Of a stretch of DNA of 64,000 bases, positions 43,293-52,834 are shown one piece after another. The position numbers and the translations under genes were made by a program. Every line of letters starts with the position of its first letter. The first letter of the stretch is position 1. The notes under the pieces are model-generated. The model was not told where the DNA came from, did no database searches, and saw only the letters and a list, made by a program, of their open reading frames with translations. Source of the DNA: an uncultured Spirochaeta sp. GTDB lineage: Bacteria; Spirochaetota; Spirochaetia; DSM-27196; Alkalispirochaetaceae. The stretch spans positions 19,380-83,379 of the forward strand of contig CAJWEZ010000011.1 of NCBI GenBank assembly GCA_913030605.1, read 5' to 3'.

Positions 43293-45867
43293 CGACCGAC
43301 GCAATACAGTTGGGCAAATCCCGGAAAAATGCGAACACGGACCTGCCATCCGCCGTGCGCATGTCGCATCTGCGGAGCGTTACCGTCCCCCGGAGGTCGC
43401 CCTCCTTGATTATCCGACCGAGCCCCGGAGCCGTTGTCGGAAGATCAAACCGGATGACCAGACCGCCATCCTGGACGTCGCCGGGAACCCCGCTCACACT
43501 TCGAACCGGAACACCGTGCCCGCCAAGAACCCTCTCGAGGCGATCGATCTGCACCGAGGCACCCCGCGCCTCGAACTCCGAGGATCCGTATACCTGCATG
43601 GGCGCCGGGATCCGCGGCGCCTGGGGCTCATGTACAAGGACGGCGATCCCTCGGATCGAGAAACCGGCGGGGACAGCACCCGAAAATCCTTGCCAAATGT
43701 TCTCAACCTGTATATTTTTCTGTACAGCAACAACCAGGATCTCGTCATCGCTTGCAACGCCCAACGGAAGTGGCTGTCCAAAGCTCATTCGAGCCTTCGG
43801 GTGGTACCCCTCGGTCAGCTCCAACGGCACTCCCAAACGGTTCCACACCTTCTCAAATGTGCGGACGACACCGAGATGCGGAAGAAACGCCGACGGACCG
43901 GTTTTCCGGTAGCGCACAACGATCCGAAATCGCCCCCCATTCTGTGTTTCCAGCGGCCCCGCGTCCGTGGTGTTCTCCGGTTTGATCGTCCACTCACGAC
44001 CGTTGGCGGGATCGCCCCCGGTGCGGTCGGCGGCGGTTCGTACGTCACGGACCGGGAGATCCAGTACGCGTGTCTCGCGGTTGCACACTCCGCACGGCTC
44101 CTGGCACTCCGGTGCGCACGCATCGGTCACCTCCGATGCCGCTGCCCTCGCCTCCTCCCGGCGCCGCGACCCGTTTCGCACGCCCAGATCGACACCCTGC
44201 CATGGGACCGCCGCATCTCTGTCAAAGCCCATAGTTCCCGAGTCCGAGCCGGGAACCGCACCGATCGCCGTGGCCCAGGCATCCCGGTCGCAGTGTTCGG
44301 ACCACGCGTCCAGCCGGGCACCCGCCCGGTGGGCGCGCTCGATCGCTTCGGCGGTGCGTTCGTCACCCCGCGTCAGCACTCCTTCCAGCCACGACAGCCA
44401 CGGATCGTGGGCGCGGAACCGCGTTCCCCGAGGAAGGTTCGCGCGAACCTGTTCCAGCCGTTCCGCCGCCTGCGTCGCATCGAGCTGCGGGGCCCGTTCG
44501 AACGGCGTGTGCGGTTTCGGCACAAAGGTCCCGACGTTCACCACGAACTCCATTTTCACTGCCCGGCGCAGCTCCCGCACGTACTCGACGATCGCAGACG
44601 CTTCGTTGTCAGCATCGGGTATCGGAAGTCCGATCATGAAGTACAGCTTCGCGTGCTGCCAGCCCCTGGAATGCGCTTCCCGGGCAATCGCAATCGTCCG
44701 GTCCAGAGGCACACGCTTGTTGACCGACCGCTGCGCCGCGTCGCCGGCGGTCTCAACTGCGAACGTCAGGCCCGACCGTCGTCCCACAGAGAGTTGCTCG
44801 AAGATCGGCAGTGTCACCGAATTGACGCGCAGCGACGGGAGCTGAAAGCTGACACCACGGTGCCGAAACCGTCGGTTCAGCTCTTCCAGCAAATTCACAA
44901 GGTCGGTGTAGTCTCCGCTGCTGAGCGAACTCAACGTGATATCACGGTACCCCTGGTCCTCGACGAGCCAGGTGACCTCCGCCAGGATCTGTTCCACCGG
45001 CTTCATGCGGTACGGTCGGTAGTACACCCCGGCGTGGCAGAAGCGGCATCCCTGGGGGCAGCCACGCATGATTTCCACCGGTCCATGATCCTGCACCACC
45101 GGAATCGATGGCACCGGAAAACCGGCCCCGAACGACGGTGGCACGGCTCCCTGAACGGAGATCCCCGTGGGAGGCATGCCGTGGCCAAACCCGTTCCAGA
45201 TCGCGCGCGTGGCGCCGCCACCGCCGGGCACCCAGACGGACGGGTGTTCTGCCAGGATTTCGAGCTGACCCTGTCGACGTGCGCCTCGTTCCCGGGCGGC
45301 CGCAAGCCGGCCAACCAGGTCGGGAACGGCCGCTTCCGCCTCTCCCACGAACACGCCGTCCACAAAGGGTGCGATCGGTCGAGGATTCGTTGCACCGGGC
45401 CCTCCGACGATCACGAGGGGCTCGTCGTCACCGCGATCCCTGGCCCGCACGGCGCAGCCTGAGGACTGCAGCAGCGTGAGGAGGTTCGTCGCAAGGAGTT
45501 CGTAGCCGTACGAAACCGCCAGCAGGTCGACATCGCGGACCGGCGTGCCGGTCTCCAGCGTGTACAGTGGCACCGCCGCCGCCGCGAGCGCCTCCTCAAA
45601 ATCCGGCGCCGGAACAAACACCCGCTCGCACGCCACCGAAGGCAGCGAGTTGAGCATCCCGTACAGCAGCTTGATCGCCGTATTGGACATCCCGATTTCG
45701 TAGAGATCGGGAAAACTCAGGGCGATGCGGTACAGTCCCGGGTCGCTCCTGACGATCGATCCGAACTCTCCGCCCACGTAGCGTCCCGGGCTCTCCACAC
45801 GGTTCAGCGTGGCTGCGAGGTCTCGGTGAGGCACAATCCTGCCGGTATTCTTCAATGCGGTCTCCAT
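43273..45867 (-). CDS. B12-binding-type radical SAM protein fused to DUF2344
   Basis: 864 residues. The N-terminal part (about 1-230) resembles the cobalamin-binding domain of TIGR03960-type proteins; the radical SAM core follows with the cluster motif MRGCPQGCRFCHAG (about 268-281), and about 215 C-terminal residues match the separate DUF2344/TIGR03936 domain (RYRKTGPSAFLPHLGVVRTFEKVW). In many bacteria these are one fused gene next to rng/rne; the reaction is unknown. A Cys cluster (CAPECQEPCGVCNRE) near 595 may bind a second metal. It follows rodA by 37 bp. Confidence 0.88.
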   Translation of the reverse strand: METALKNTGRIVPHRDLAATLNRVESPGRYVGGEFGSIVRSDPGLYRIALSFPDLYEIGMSNTAIKLLYGMLNSLPSVACERVFVPAPDFEEALAAAAVPLYTLETGTPVRDVDLLAVSYGYELLATNLLTLLQSSGCAVRARDRGDDEPLVIVGGPGATNPRPIAPFVDGVFVGEAEAAVPDLVGRLAAARERGARRQGQLEILAEHPSVWVPGGGGATRAIWNGFGHGMPPTGISVQGAVPPSFGAGFPVPSIPVVQDHGPVEIMRGCPQGCRFCHAGVYYRPYRMKPVEQILAEVTWLVEDQGYRDITLSSLSSGDYTDLVNLLEELNRRFRHRGVSFQLPSLRVNSVTLPIFEQLSVGRRSGLTFAVETAGDAAQRSVNKRVPLDRTIAIAREAHSRGWQHAKLYFMIGLPIPDADNEASAIVEYVRELRRAVKMEFVVNVGTFVPKPHTPFERAPQLDATQAAERLEQVRANLPRGTRFRAHDPWLSWLEGVLTRGDERTAEAIERAHRAGARLDAWSEHCDRDAWATAIGAVPGSDSGTMGFDRDAAVPWQGVDLGVRNGSRRREEARAAASEVTDACAPECQEPCGVCNRETRVLDLPVRDVRTAADRTGGDPANGREWTIKPENTTDAGPLETQNGGRFRIVVRYRKTGPSAFLPHLGVVRTFEKVWNRLGVPLELTEGYHPKARMSFGQPLPLGVASDDEILVVAVQKNIQVENIWQGFSGAVPAGFSIRGIAVLVHEPQAPRIPAPMQVYGSSEFEARGASVQIDRLERVLGGHGVPVRSVSGVPGDVQDGGLVIRFDLPTTAPGLGRIIKEGDLRGTVTLRRCDMRTADGRSVFAFFRDLPNCIASVAGEPEM

Positions 45868-45904
45868 GCAGACGATCCGCGCAGCCGCCGCGGATCGAAA
45901 AAAG

Positions 45905-47218
45905 TCAGTACTGGTAGCGGTGCTGGTATACGCTCATGATCAACCCGATGCCCAGCATCGCGGTCCAGAGGGACGACCCCCCGTACGAGAGCAGGAACAG
46001 CGGGATTCCGGTGATCGGCATGATGCCGACCGCCATCCCGATGTTGACGAGCAGGTGAAACGCGATCATTCCCACGACTCCGGCAACGATCAACGCGGCG
46101 AAGTGGTCCCGGGCCGAGGCCATGATATACAGACCGCGCCCGAGAATGATTCCAAAGAGGACGAACACGGCCGTCACGCCGACAAAGCCCCATTCCTCCG
46201 CGAGAATCGAAAAGATGAAGTCGGTACTCTGTTGGGGGAGATACTGGTAGTGACTCTGAGTTCCCTGTAGAAATCCCTTGCCGAACGGCCCTCCGGAGCC
46301 CACTGCCGTAACCGACTGGATAATGTTCCAGCCCGCACCACGGGGATCGACGTAGGGGTCGACAAACACGATCAGACGCATGATCTGGTATTCCTGCAGT
46401 ACCGAACGTGCAACGTAGGCAAAGGGAATCGCGACGATCAGGATCGCCAGGACGTACAGAATCCAGAAAAAGACCCGACGGTGTGTCAGCACCAGTCCCA
46501 CACCCGCCAGGACTGCAGCCAGAGCCAGTCCCCCGATCAGAAATCCCATCGTATCTCGATCGGTGAGCACGGAAACGAGCGGAATCGATCGACCGGCGAG
46601 GTGTTCCTCCCATACCGGAAGAACCGTGAACAGCGCCACCGCGGCGGCCGTTCCCACAACAAAGCCGATGAACCGTCCGTCCGCTCCTGCGGCGTAGGCG
46701 ATCACCAGGAAGATCGGCATGTAGACCAGTGCCGAACCGAGGTCCGGCTGTGCCAGCACAAGCGCGGTCGGCACCAGTGCGATCGCCATCCCCCCGGCAA
46801 ACCCGAACACGGAGCGTCCGCGGCCGGGCCGGTCACCGAAGTAGCGTGCGAGGACGATGATCAGGGCGAGTTTGGCAAACTCCGACGGCTGGCCACCGAG
46901 GTTCCCGATACCGATCCAGCTTCGGGCCCCGTTCACAACCCGACCGAACAGAAGCGTCAGGAACAGGACCAAAACCACCGCACCGAATAGCGTCACCGCA
47001 GGACGGTTGAGGACGCGGTAGTCCACGAACGTCATCAGCAGCATCAACACGAGACCGCTTGCAGCCCACGCGATCTGGCGGAGGTATTCCCGACTCACGA
47101 TTTGACCATCTGCGGTTACGCCGCTGGAAAAAATGAACAGGATCCCCACAACGACCAGGGCAACGGTGGCGATGGCGACGTACAGGTCGATTTCAAACAC
47201 GGAACGGGATTTGATCAC
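45905..47218 (-). CDS. rodA: Rod-shape glycosyltransferase RodA
   Basis: SEDS-family peptidoglycan glycosyltransferase of the elongasome. The 437-residue protein has about ten membrane helices, the conserved NGARSWIGIGNLGGQPSEFAKLA block (about 95-118), AQPDLGSALVYMPI, the catalytic-loop region GWNIIQSVTAVGSGG and the C-terminal GIPLFLLSYGGSSLWTAMLGIGL motif. A variable loop insert of about 40 residues sits before the DPYVDPRGAG segment. The GTG start follows mrdA by 11 bp. Confidence 0.95.
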   Translation of the reverse strand: MIKSRSVFEIDLYVAIATVALVVVGILFIFSSGVTADGQIVSREYLRQIAWAASGLVLMLLMTFVDYRVLNRPAVTLFGAVVLVLFLTLLFGRVVNGARSWIGIGNLGGQPSEFAKLALIIVLARYFGDRPGRGRSVFGFAGGMAIALVPTALVLAQPDLGSALVYMPIFLVIAYAAGADGRFIGFVVGTAAAVALFTVLPVWEEHLAGRSIPLVSVLTDRDTMGFLIGGLALAAVLAGVGLVLTHRRVFFWILYVLAILIVAIPFAYVARSVLQEYQIMRLIVFVDPYVDPRGAGWNIIQSVTAVGSGGPFGKGFLQGTQSHYQYLPQQSTDFIFSILAEEWGFVGVTAVFVLFGIILGRGLYIMASARDHFAALIVAGVVGMIAFHLLVNIGMAVGIMPITGIPLFLLSYGGSSLWTAMLGIGLIMSVYQHRYQY

Positions 47219-47229
47219 GGCGCGCTATC

Positions 47230-49086
47230 CTACATGTACCACAGCGGTCGTGGTCCCCGACGGAGGTCCATCACCGCCTCTTCGAAGTTCATATCCATGA
47301 AGTATCCGTGAAGAATGATGTTGGCTGCCTTCGGCGCCCACCATTCCCACTCGTTGGCGGCGTCCACCATCACCGACACGACGATTTGATCCTCCGCCGG
47401 GACATCCTCTCCGTAGGGAGCGTAGGCTACAAACCAGCTCGTCCAGCTCTCCTCAAGGCCCACCTGCCCGGTCCCGGTCTTGCCCGCTGCCGCCACCGCA
47501 TCGGTGGTAATGACGACGTTCGCCGTGCCCTCGGTAATGACGCCACGCATGGCGGCGCGCACCTGCCGGAGCGTATCCTGACTGATATCGGCGTCCCGGA
47601 CCACCTCAGGCACGGTTCGATCGACGACCGCGCCGGTGACCGGGTCACGAACCTCTTTCAGAACATACGGCCTGTACGTCCTTCCGTCGTTGACGATTGT
47701 GGCGACCATCTCGGCAAGCTGAATGGGAGTGACCTGCAAATACCCCTGACCGATCGACATGTTCACGGTGTCGCCACCGACCCAGCGCGTGTTGAACGTG
47801 TGCTCCTTCCACGCCGGCGACGGAACCAGCCCCCGTACCTCACCGGGGAGATCGATCCCGGTCGGCCGACCGAATCCGAGGCGGGACGCGTAGTCGATGA
47901 TCTGGTCAACAGAGAGGTAGTTCGCCCCCATCGTCCAGAAGTAGACGTTGCAGGACTGCGCCAGGGCACTGGAGAGGTTCACCGGGCCGTGTCCGTACTC
48001 CAACCAGTCGTTGAACACGCGGTTTCCGTATTCAAACTGCCCGGTACAGACAATCTCCTCGTCCGGCGGAAACGCATCTTCCTCCAGAACCGCGGTTGTC
48101 ATCAGGATTTTGAACGTCGACGCCGGCGCCGCAACGGACTGTATGGGTCGGTTCAGGAATGGTGACCGCTCGTCGAGGGCGAGGTCGCGGAACGACTGCT
48201 GTCCTTCGGGACCGAGAAACTGTTCCGGATCGAACCGCGGGTAACTGACCATCGCCAGAACCTCGCCGGTAGCGGGCTTCAGTACGACCACCGACCCGAT
48301 TCGGGGGCCCAGCGCATCCTGGGCGAGTTGCTGAAGGTCGTAGTCGAGGGTCAGCACAAGGTTTTTCCCCTGTTCCGGCGGGATCAGCTCCTCGTCTTCA
48401 CCGACGCGACGGCCCCGTGCGTCAACTGTCCGAAATCGCCGTCCATCGCTCCCGCGCAGGAGCTCATCGTACTGCTGTTCGATACCGGCCTTTCCGAGAA
48501 CGCTGGACGCCGTGTAGCCCTGGTTGAACAGAACCTGCAGCTCCTCCGGCGTGATTTCTCCGACATAGCCGATGACATGGCTCATGAGATCTCTCGACGG
48601 ATACGTCCGTTCCGGCTTGGAGTACCACGAGATGCCGGGAAAACTGTCGATTCGCTCCGCCACCAGGGTGAGCTGTTCCATCGACAGGCCGGCAACGATC
48701 TCAACCGCCTGGTACGACCCGCCCCGTCGGTTTGAGAGGCGTTTGTGCATCGGTGCCGCATCCCGGTCGATCAGCGCCGCGAGACGGTCAACCGTCGCGT
48801 CGAGTTCTCCCCGCGGCACCTCTCCGGGCACGATCGTCAGGGCGAATGAGCTGCGATTGGTTGCCAGAACGTGCTCGAGGTCGCGGTCCAGGATCTGGCC
48901 GCGCTGGGCAAACACCGGCTCGCTGCGGAGTGCGGTCTGCCGGGCGCGGTTCAGGTAGATGTACCCGTCCAGGACCTGCATATCAAAGATACGGACCAGG
49001 TACACCGCGAGGAGCACCACCATCAATGAGGAAAGCCCGACCACCCGACGTCCGGAAACGACCGGCCGGCGCTCCACGGGACTCAC
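47230..49086 (-). CDS. mrdA: Penicillin-binding protein 2 (elongasome transpeptidase)
   Basis: Class B transpeptidase partnering RodA. The 618 residues have one N-terminal membrane helix (about 14-35), the dimerisation/pedestal domain, and the transpeptidase domain with SxxK at Ser323-Lys326 (PASTFK, the usual Gly before Ser is Ala), SCN near 385 and KTGTG near 542. The GTG start overlaps the mreD stop by 4 bp. The residue between helix and pedestal region includes the conserved R-G-x-I-x-D-R motif (QRGQILDRD). Confidence 0.96.
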   Translation of the reverse strand: MSPVERRPVVSGRRVVGLSSLMVVLLAVYLVRIFDMQVLDGYIYLNRARQTALRSEPVFAQRGQILDRDLEHVLATNRSSFALTIVPGEVPRGELDATVDRLAALIDRDAAPMHKRLSNRRGGSYQAVEIVAGLSMEQLTLVAERIDSFPGISWYSKPERTYPSRDLMSHVIGYVGEITPEELQVLFNQGYTASSVLGKAGIEQQYDELLRGSDGRRFRTVDARGRRVGEDEELIPPEQGKNLVLTLDYDLQQLAQDALGPRIGSVVVLKPATGEVLAMVSYPRFDPEQFLGPEGQQSFRDLALDERSPFLNRPIQSVAAPASTFKILMTTAVLEEDAFPPDEEIVCTGQFEYGNRVFNDWLEYGHGPVNLSSALAQSCNVYFWTMGANYLSVDQIIDYASRLGFGRPTGIDLPGEVRGLVPSPAWKEHTFNTRWVGGDTVNMSIGQGYLQVTPIQLAEMVATIVNDGRTYRPYVLKEVRDPVTGAVVDRTVPEVVRDADISQDTLRQVRAAMRGVITEGTANVVITTDAVAAAGKTGTGQVGLEESWTSWFVAYAPYGEDVPAEDQIVVSVMVDAANEWEWWAPKAANIILHGYFMDMNFEEAVMDLRRGPRPLWYM

Positions 49087-49583
49087 GAAAAACCGCCCCG
49101 ACGTGAGAGGCGACGGACCACCGGCCGCAGCAGCAGAAATCCGATCGGGGCCAGCACGACGTTCAGACCCAGTTCAATAGCCGTCGTCGCCGTAAACACC
49201 CCGGTGATCAGTTCGTTTACGCCGAGGATCGTCGCGAAGAGAAACGCCACGATCTGTTTCACCACCGTGGAAAGCCCCACCAGAAGCATCGGCGTGAGAA
49301 TCGGATCCGCCTGAACGGCGCCACTCGACAGCCCCGCGACGGCACCGTGCGCCAGCCGCACCACAGCGTGGAATCCCAACGGCGACAGGCTCAGAACATC
49401 TTCGACCATTCCCACCGCGAATCCCGTAACCTGGCCGCGCTGAACCCCGACAGAGTGAGCCGCCACAGTAATGACGATCAGCGCCAGATCCGGCCGCGCC
49501 CCGGCAATGGTCCAGCCGGCGAACCATGTTGTCTGCAGGATGGCCATGAGCATCGCGATGCCCCCGAACACGACCGATGTCAT
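49083..49583 (-). CDS. mreD: Rod shape-determining protein MreD
   Basis: Five-to-six-helix membrane protein of the elongasome. The 166-residue length fits the family, and the ATG at 49583 is supported by GGGAGGAG upstream and by an ATGA overlap with the mreC stop; the open frame further upstream is mreC in another frame. The sequence is poorly conserved beyond its hydrophobic pattern, as is usual for MreD, and identity rests mainly on its place between mreC and mrdA. Confidence 0.88.
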   Translation of the reverse strand: MTSVVFGGIAMLMAILQTTWFAGWTIAGARPDLALIVITVAAHSVGVQRGQVTGFAVGMVEDVLSLSPLGFHAVVRLAHGAVAGLSSGAVQADPILTPMLLVGLSTVVKQIVAFLFATILGVNELITGVFTATTAIELGLNVVLAPIGFLLLRPVVRRLSRRGGFS

Positions 49584-50431
49584 CTCGCTCCTCCCGTGTC
49601 CAGTCCCGAGGAGTTGAGCACGAACACGTACTCGAGTCGCGAGTAGTCCACGATCGGCTCCACGTCGATTACCAGTGATGTCTCCCACGAAGGCGCAGAC
49701 ACCCTCAGGACGCGTCCCACGGGGATTTCCGGCGGGAACAGGGAGTTGAGCCCGGATGTGACCACGAGGTCGCTGTAGCGGATTTCGTTGCGCGCGTCGC
49801 GCGGGACGTAGCGCAGCACAAGTGGGTCCCCGGCATCGCCGGTCCCCTGGAGCAAGCCTTCGTGGCGCGATCGTTCCAGGCGCGCCGCCACATAGGACCC
49901 CGGCGCGAACACCGGTGTCACCAGTGCGGTGCCACCGGATACCTCCGACACCCGCCCGATGAGCCCTTCGCGGCCGCCAACGTAGGCGATAACCGCCTGA
50001 TCGGGCCGGACGCCGTGACGTTCGCCCCGGTTGATCGTAAAGGAAGAAAAGAACCCGGTCGCGCTTTCCCGGGCAATCACACGGGCGGCCACCGCCGGTT
50101 GCTGCGTCCGCGCCGCGAATCCGAGCTGCTCGCGGAGACGGGCGTTCTCGCGCTCCAGGGCCTCGACGGTCCCCTCGAGGCGCTGATACTGCTCAAGTTC
50201 CGCCAGGAGTCCCTCGTAGTCCTCCCGCAGCCTGCGCAGTTCGCCCACGGAGCGCACGGTGTTGCCGACGCCTCGGCCAATGCCGCTGAACACACGCTGG
50301 ACACCGCCGAACACCCCGCGGACCGCCTCCTCAGGACGAAACCGCTGGGTACCGGAACTGACCACGGCCAGGACAAAGCCCACCAGGACCAGCGTAACCG
50401 TCGTCAGGGAGGTTCGCCGTCGCGACGTCAT
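49580..50431 (-). CDS. mreC: Rod shape-determining protein MreC
   Basis: Bitopic protein linking MreB to PBP2. The 283-residue protein has one membrane helix (about 10-28), a coiled coil (about 60-105, ELRRLREDYEGLLAELEQY), and a beta-rich periplasmic domain with the INRGERHGVRPDQAVI and SDLVVTSGLNSLFPPEIPVGRV motifs of the family. It starts 3 bp after mreB and overlaps mreD by 4 bp. Confidence 0.94.
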   Translation of the reverse strand: MTSRRRTSLTTVTLVLVGFVLAVVSSGTQRFRPEEAVRGVFGGVQRVFSGIGRGVGNTVRSVGELRRLREDYEGLLAELEQYQRLEGTVEALERENARLREQLGFAARTQQPAVAARVIARESATGFFSSFTINRGERHGVRPDQAVIAYVGGREGLIGRVSEVSGGTALVTPVFAPGSYVAARLERSRHEGLLQGTGDAGDPLVLRYVPRDARNEIRYSDLVVTSGLNSLFPPEIPVGRVLRVSAPSWETSLVIDVEPIVDYSRLEYVFVLNSSGLDTGGAR

Positions 50432-50434
50432 CCG

Positions 50435-51472
50435 TTACAGGTTCTTGTAGATGTTGTTCTCGTGGCGAATGCCCTTCTCATACTCAAAGTACATGCCCGC
50501 ACCGAGGGCGACGCAGTTCATCGGGTCCTCCGCGAGGAACACAGGAACCCCGGTTTCGTTCGCGATCAGCGTATCCAGCCCCTTGAGGAGAGACCCGCCG
50601 CCGGTCAGGACGATTCCACGTTCCACGATATCCGCGGCCAGTTCCGGAGGCGTCTGACCGAGCGTGCGCTTGATTTCCTCGATGATGGCGGTAATCGGCT
50701 CCTGCAGCGCGTCGCGAACCTCCACGCTGTCGATCTCGAGACGCCGCGGAAGTCCGGTGATCGCGTCGGTGCCCTTGACTTCCATTTTCTCGATCTTTTT
50801 GTCGGCGGTGGCGTTGCCGATGCGCTTCTTCAGCTCCTCGGCCGTACCCTCGCCAATGATCAGGTTGTGGACCGTGCGGACGTGCTTGATGATCGCCTCA
50901 TCGAACTCGTCGCCCCCCAGCCGGATCGCGTTGGTGACAACCATGCCACCGAGTGAGATGACAGAAATCTCGCTGGTGCCACCACCGATGTCGCACACCA
51001 TGTGCCCGGCGGGTTCAAAAATCGGAATGTTGGCGCCGATCGCCGCCGCCAGCGACTCCTCGATCACCCGAACCTCACGAGCACCGGCCTTTTCGGCGCT
51101 TTCAATCACCGCCCGTTTTTCAACGTCCGTGATACAGGAGGGTACGCCGATGACCATGCGCGGTTTCACAAACCAGCGGCGCTGAAGCACCTTGGAGATG
51201 AAATAGCGGATCATCTTCTCCGTGGTTTCGAGGTCGGCGATGACCCCGTCCCGGAGCGGCCGGATCGCGATGATGTCACCGGGCGTCTTCCAGAGCATCC
51301 GTTTCGCTTCCTCACCCACGGCGACCACCTTTTTGGTGCCCCGTTCGACGGCAACAACCGACGGTTCGCTGGCGACGATGCCCTTACCCCGAATGTATAC
51401 CAGGGTGTTGCACGTGCCGAGATCAATTCCGATATCCGAAGAAAAGGCGCTCAATACTGATGTTCCGCCCAT
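50435..51472 (-). CDS. mreB: Rod shape-determining actin homologue MreB
   Basis: Cytoskeletal ATPase directing lateral wall growth. The 345-residue protein has the actin-fold phosphate loops [10 protein letters not shown] (about 17-26; the usual Ala is Cys) and [16 protein letters not shown] (about 165-180), the [11 protein letters not shown] segment, and [11 protein letters not shown] near the C-terminus. GGAGGGAC lies 9 nt before the ATG. It heads the mreBCD-mrdA-rodA group, 27 bp after a TPR gene. Confidence 0.97.
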   Translation of the reverse strand: MGGTSVLSAFSSDIGIDLGTCNTLVYIRGKGIVASEPSVVAVERGTKKVVAVGEEAKRMLWKTPGDIIAIRPLRDGVIADLETTEKMIRYFISKVLQRRWFVKPRMVIGVPSCITDVEKRAVIESAEKAGAREVRVIEESLAAAIGANIPIFEPAGHMVCDIGGGTSEISVISLGGMVVTNAIRLGGDEFDEAIIKHVRTVHNLIIGEGTAEELKKRIGNATADKKIEKMEVKGTDAITGLPRRLEIDSVEVRDALQEPITAIIEEIKRTLGQTPPELAADIVERGIVLTGGGSLLKGLDTLIANETGVPVFLAEDPMNCVALGAGMYFEYEKGIRHENNIYKNL

Positions 51473-51499
51473 GTAGTGTGTCCCTCCAAGGTGGTGTGC

Positions 51500-52447
51500 C
51501 TAATACTCCTGCAAACGCTGCAAAGATTCAATATGGTTTGGATCGAGGCGAATCGCCTCGCGCCATTCAAAGCGGGCGCGGTCCTGTTCGCCCTGCGCCA
51601 GATACACCTCGCCGATCCCGAAATGGGCCTCCGCGGATGACTCATTGATTTCCAGAATGCGCTGATACACATCGATCGACTCGTCGAAGCGTTCCTGGAG
51701 ACGGTACGACCGCCCCAGTGACAAGAGCGCGTCCTGGAGGATCGTGGTATCCTCAGTCTGATCAATCGCTCTTGACAGGAGCGCGTCGGCTTCGGAGTAG
51801 CGCCCCTCGCCGATCAGAATGTCGGCCAACGTCACTCGATGAATCGCTTCATCCCCCAGTTCGATCGCGTCGTGGAAATACCCGATCGCGTCGTCCGTGC
51901 GGCCGAGATCCCGACTCGCCAGGGCCAGGTACTCCAGGAGGTCCAGGCGCACGACGCCCTGGTCGCGGGCGGCCACCAGTTCGGTTGTCGCGGAATCGTA
52001 GAAGAACTCACCGCGATGGAAGTAGGCCTTGCCCAGTACGTAGTGGATTTGTGGTTCGAGTTCCGGATTCGGTAACAGCAGCACCCGTCTCAGGTCGCGT
52101 ATCGCTCCCACCAGCAGATCGTGTCGCCCGTCGGTATCCACCGCGTCCATCGCAAGGTAGAACCGGGAGAAGCCCCGCAGCGTCAGCGCCGTCGGATCAA
52201 GCGGGAACTGCCCGAGCTGCTCCGTCGTCAGGGTTACGACCTCGTCATAACGCTCCTGATTCCACATTTCGATGGCGCTCTGCGGTTTTTCCGTCTGCCC
52301 GATCGCCAGCATTGGGGTACGCGACCTGACCAGGAGCAGCGCCGCGGTTACCAGGAGGCCTGCGAGAACCGCCACCGCGACCACCACCAGCAGGCGACGC
52401 GGCGAGCGGGAGGTGTTGCTCTGGAATCGGGATTCGGGAATCTTCAT
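51500..52447 (-). CDS. Membrane-anchored TPR protein between rnpB and mreB
   Basis: 315 residues: a basic N-terminus (SPRRLL), one membrane helix (about 18-40), then an extracytoplasmic TPR array with about six units, the last closest to consensus (AHFGIGEVYLAQGEQDRARFEWREAIRLDPNH). The start codon lies only 11 nt after the end of the RNase P RNA stem, with no ribosome-binding site in between. Its place before mreB suggests a role in shape or wall synthesis, by context only. Confidence 0.78.
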   Translation of the reverse strand: MKIPESRFQSNTSRSPRRLLVVVAVAVLAGLLVTAALLLVRSRTPMLAIGQTEKPQSAIEMWNQERYDEVVTLTTEQLGQFPLDPTALTLRGFSRFYLAMDAVDTDGRHDLLVGAIRDLRRVLLLPNPELEPQIHYVLGKAYFHRGEFFYDSATTELVAARDQGVVRLDLLEYLALASRDLGRTDDAIGYFHDAIELGDEAIHRVTLADILIGEGRYSEADALLSRAIDQTEDTTILQDALLSLGRSYRLQERFDESIDVYQRILEINESSAEAHFGIGEVYLAQGEQDRARFEWREAIRLDPNHIESLQRLQEY

Positions 52448-52458
52448 ACCGCGCGCGA

Positions 52459-52813
52459 AGAGGGGTCGGTAAGCCGGATTCTGTCGTGGGTTACCATCTA
52501 TCTACACCGCCTGTTTCCAACCGGCTCCAGCAACCTACCCGCAGAGACAAGGGCGAGCCACCCCTCTGCTGCTTGGTTTTGCTCCCGGCAAGGTTTACCA
52601 TGACGTCCCCCGTTGCCGGGGGACCGGTGGGCTCTTACCCCACCGTTTCACCCTTACCGACGCGCCCGAAGGCCCGCCGGCGGTCTCGTTTCTGTGGCAC
52701 TGTCTCTTGCGCCCGTCGAAACGGGCACAGCCGGGCGTTACCCGGTGCCGTGCTCTCCGGAGTCCGGACTTTCCTCGTCGCCGTCGGCGGCGCCGCGGTA
52801 ACCTGACCCCTCC
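52459..52813 (-). ncRNA. rnpB: RNase P RNA (bacterial type A)
   Basis: The catalytic RNA that matures tRNA 5' ends. The conserved 5' element GAGGAAAGTCCGGACTCC (52776-52759) and 3' element GACAGAATCCGGCTTA (52485-52470) are exact, and the central AGGGTGAAACGGTGGGGTAAGAG-type core is present around 52632-52655. Helix P1 is formed by GAGGGGTC (52812-52805) and GACCCCTC (52467-52460), giving about 355 nt. It lies between the zinc-ribbon gene (22 bp upstream) and a TPR gene (ATG 11 nt downstream). No separate promoter or terminator is evident. Confidence 0.95.
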
Positions 52814-52834
52814 ACGCTCGCGAAGGCCTCGGGG

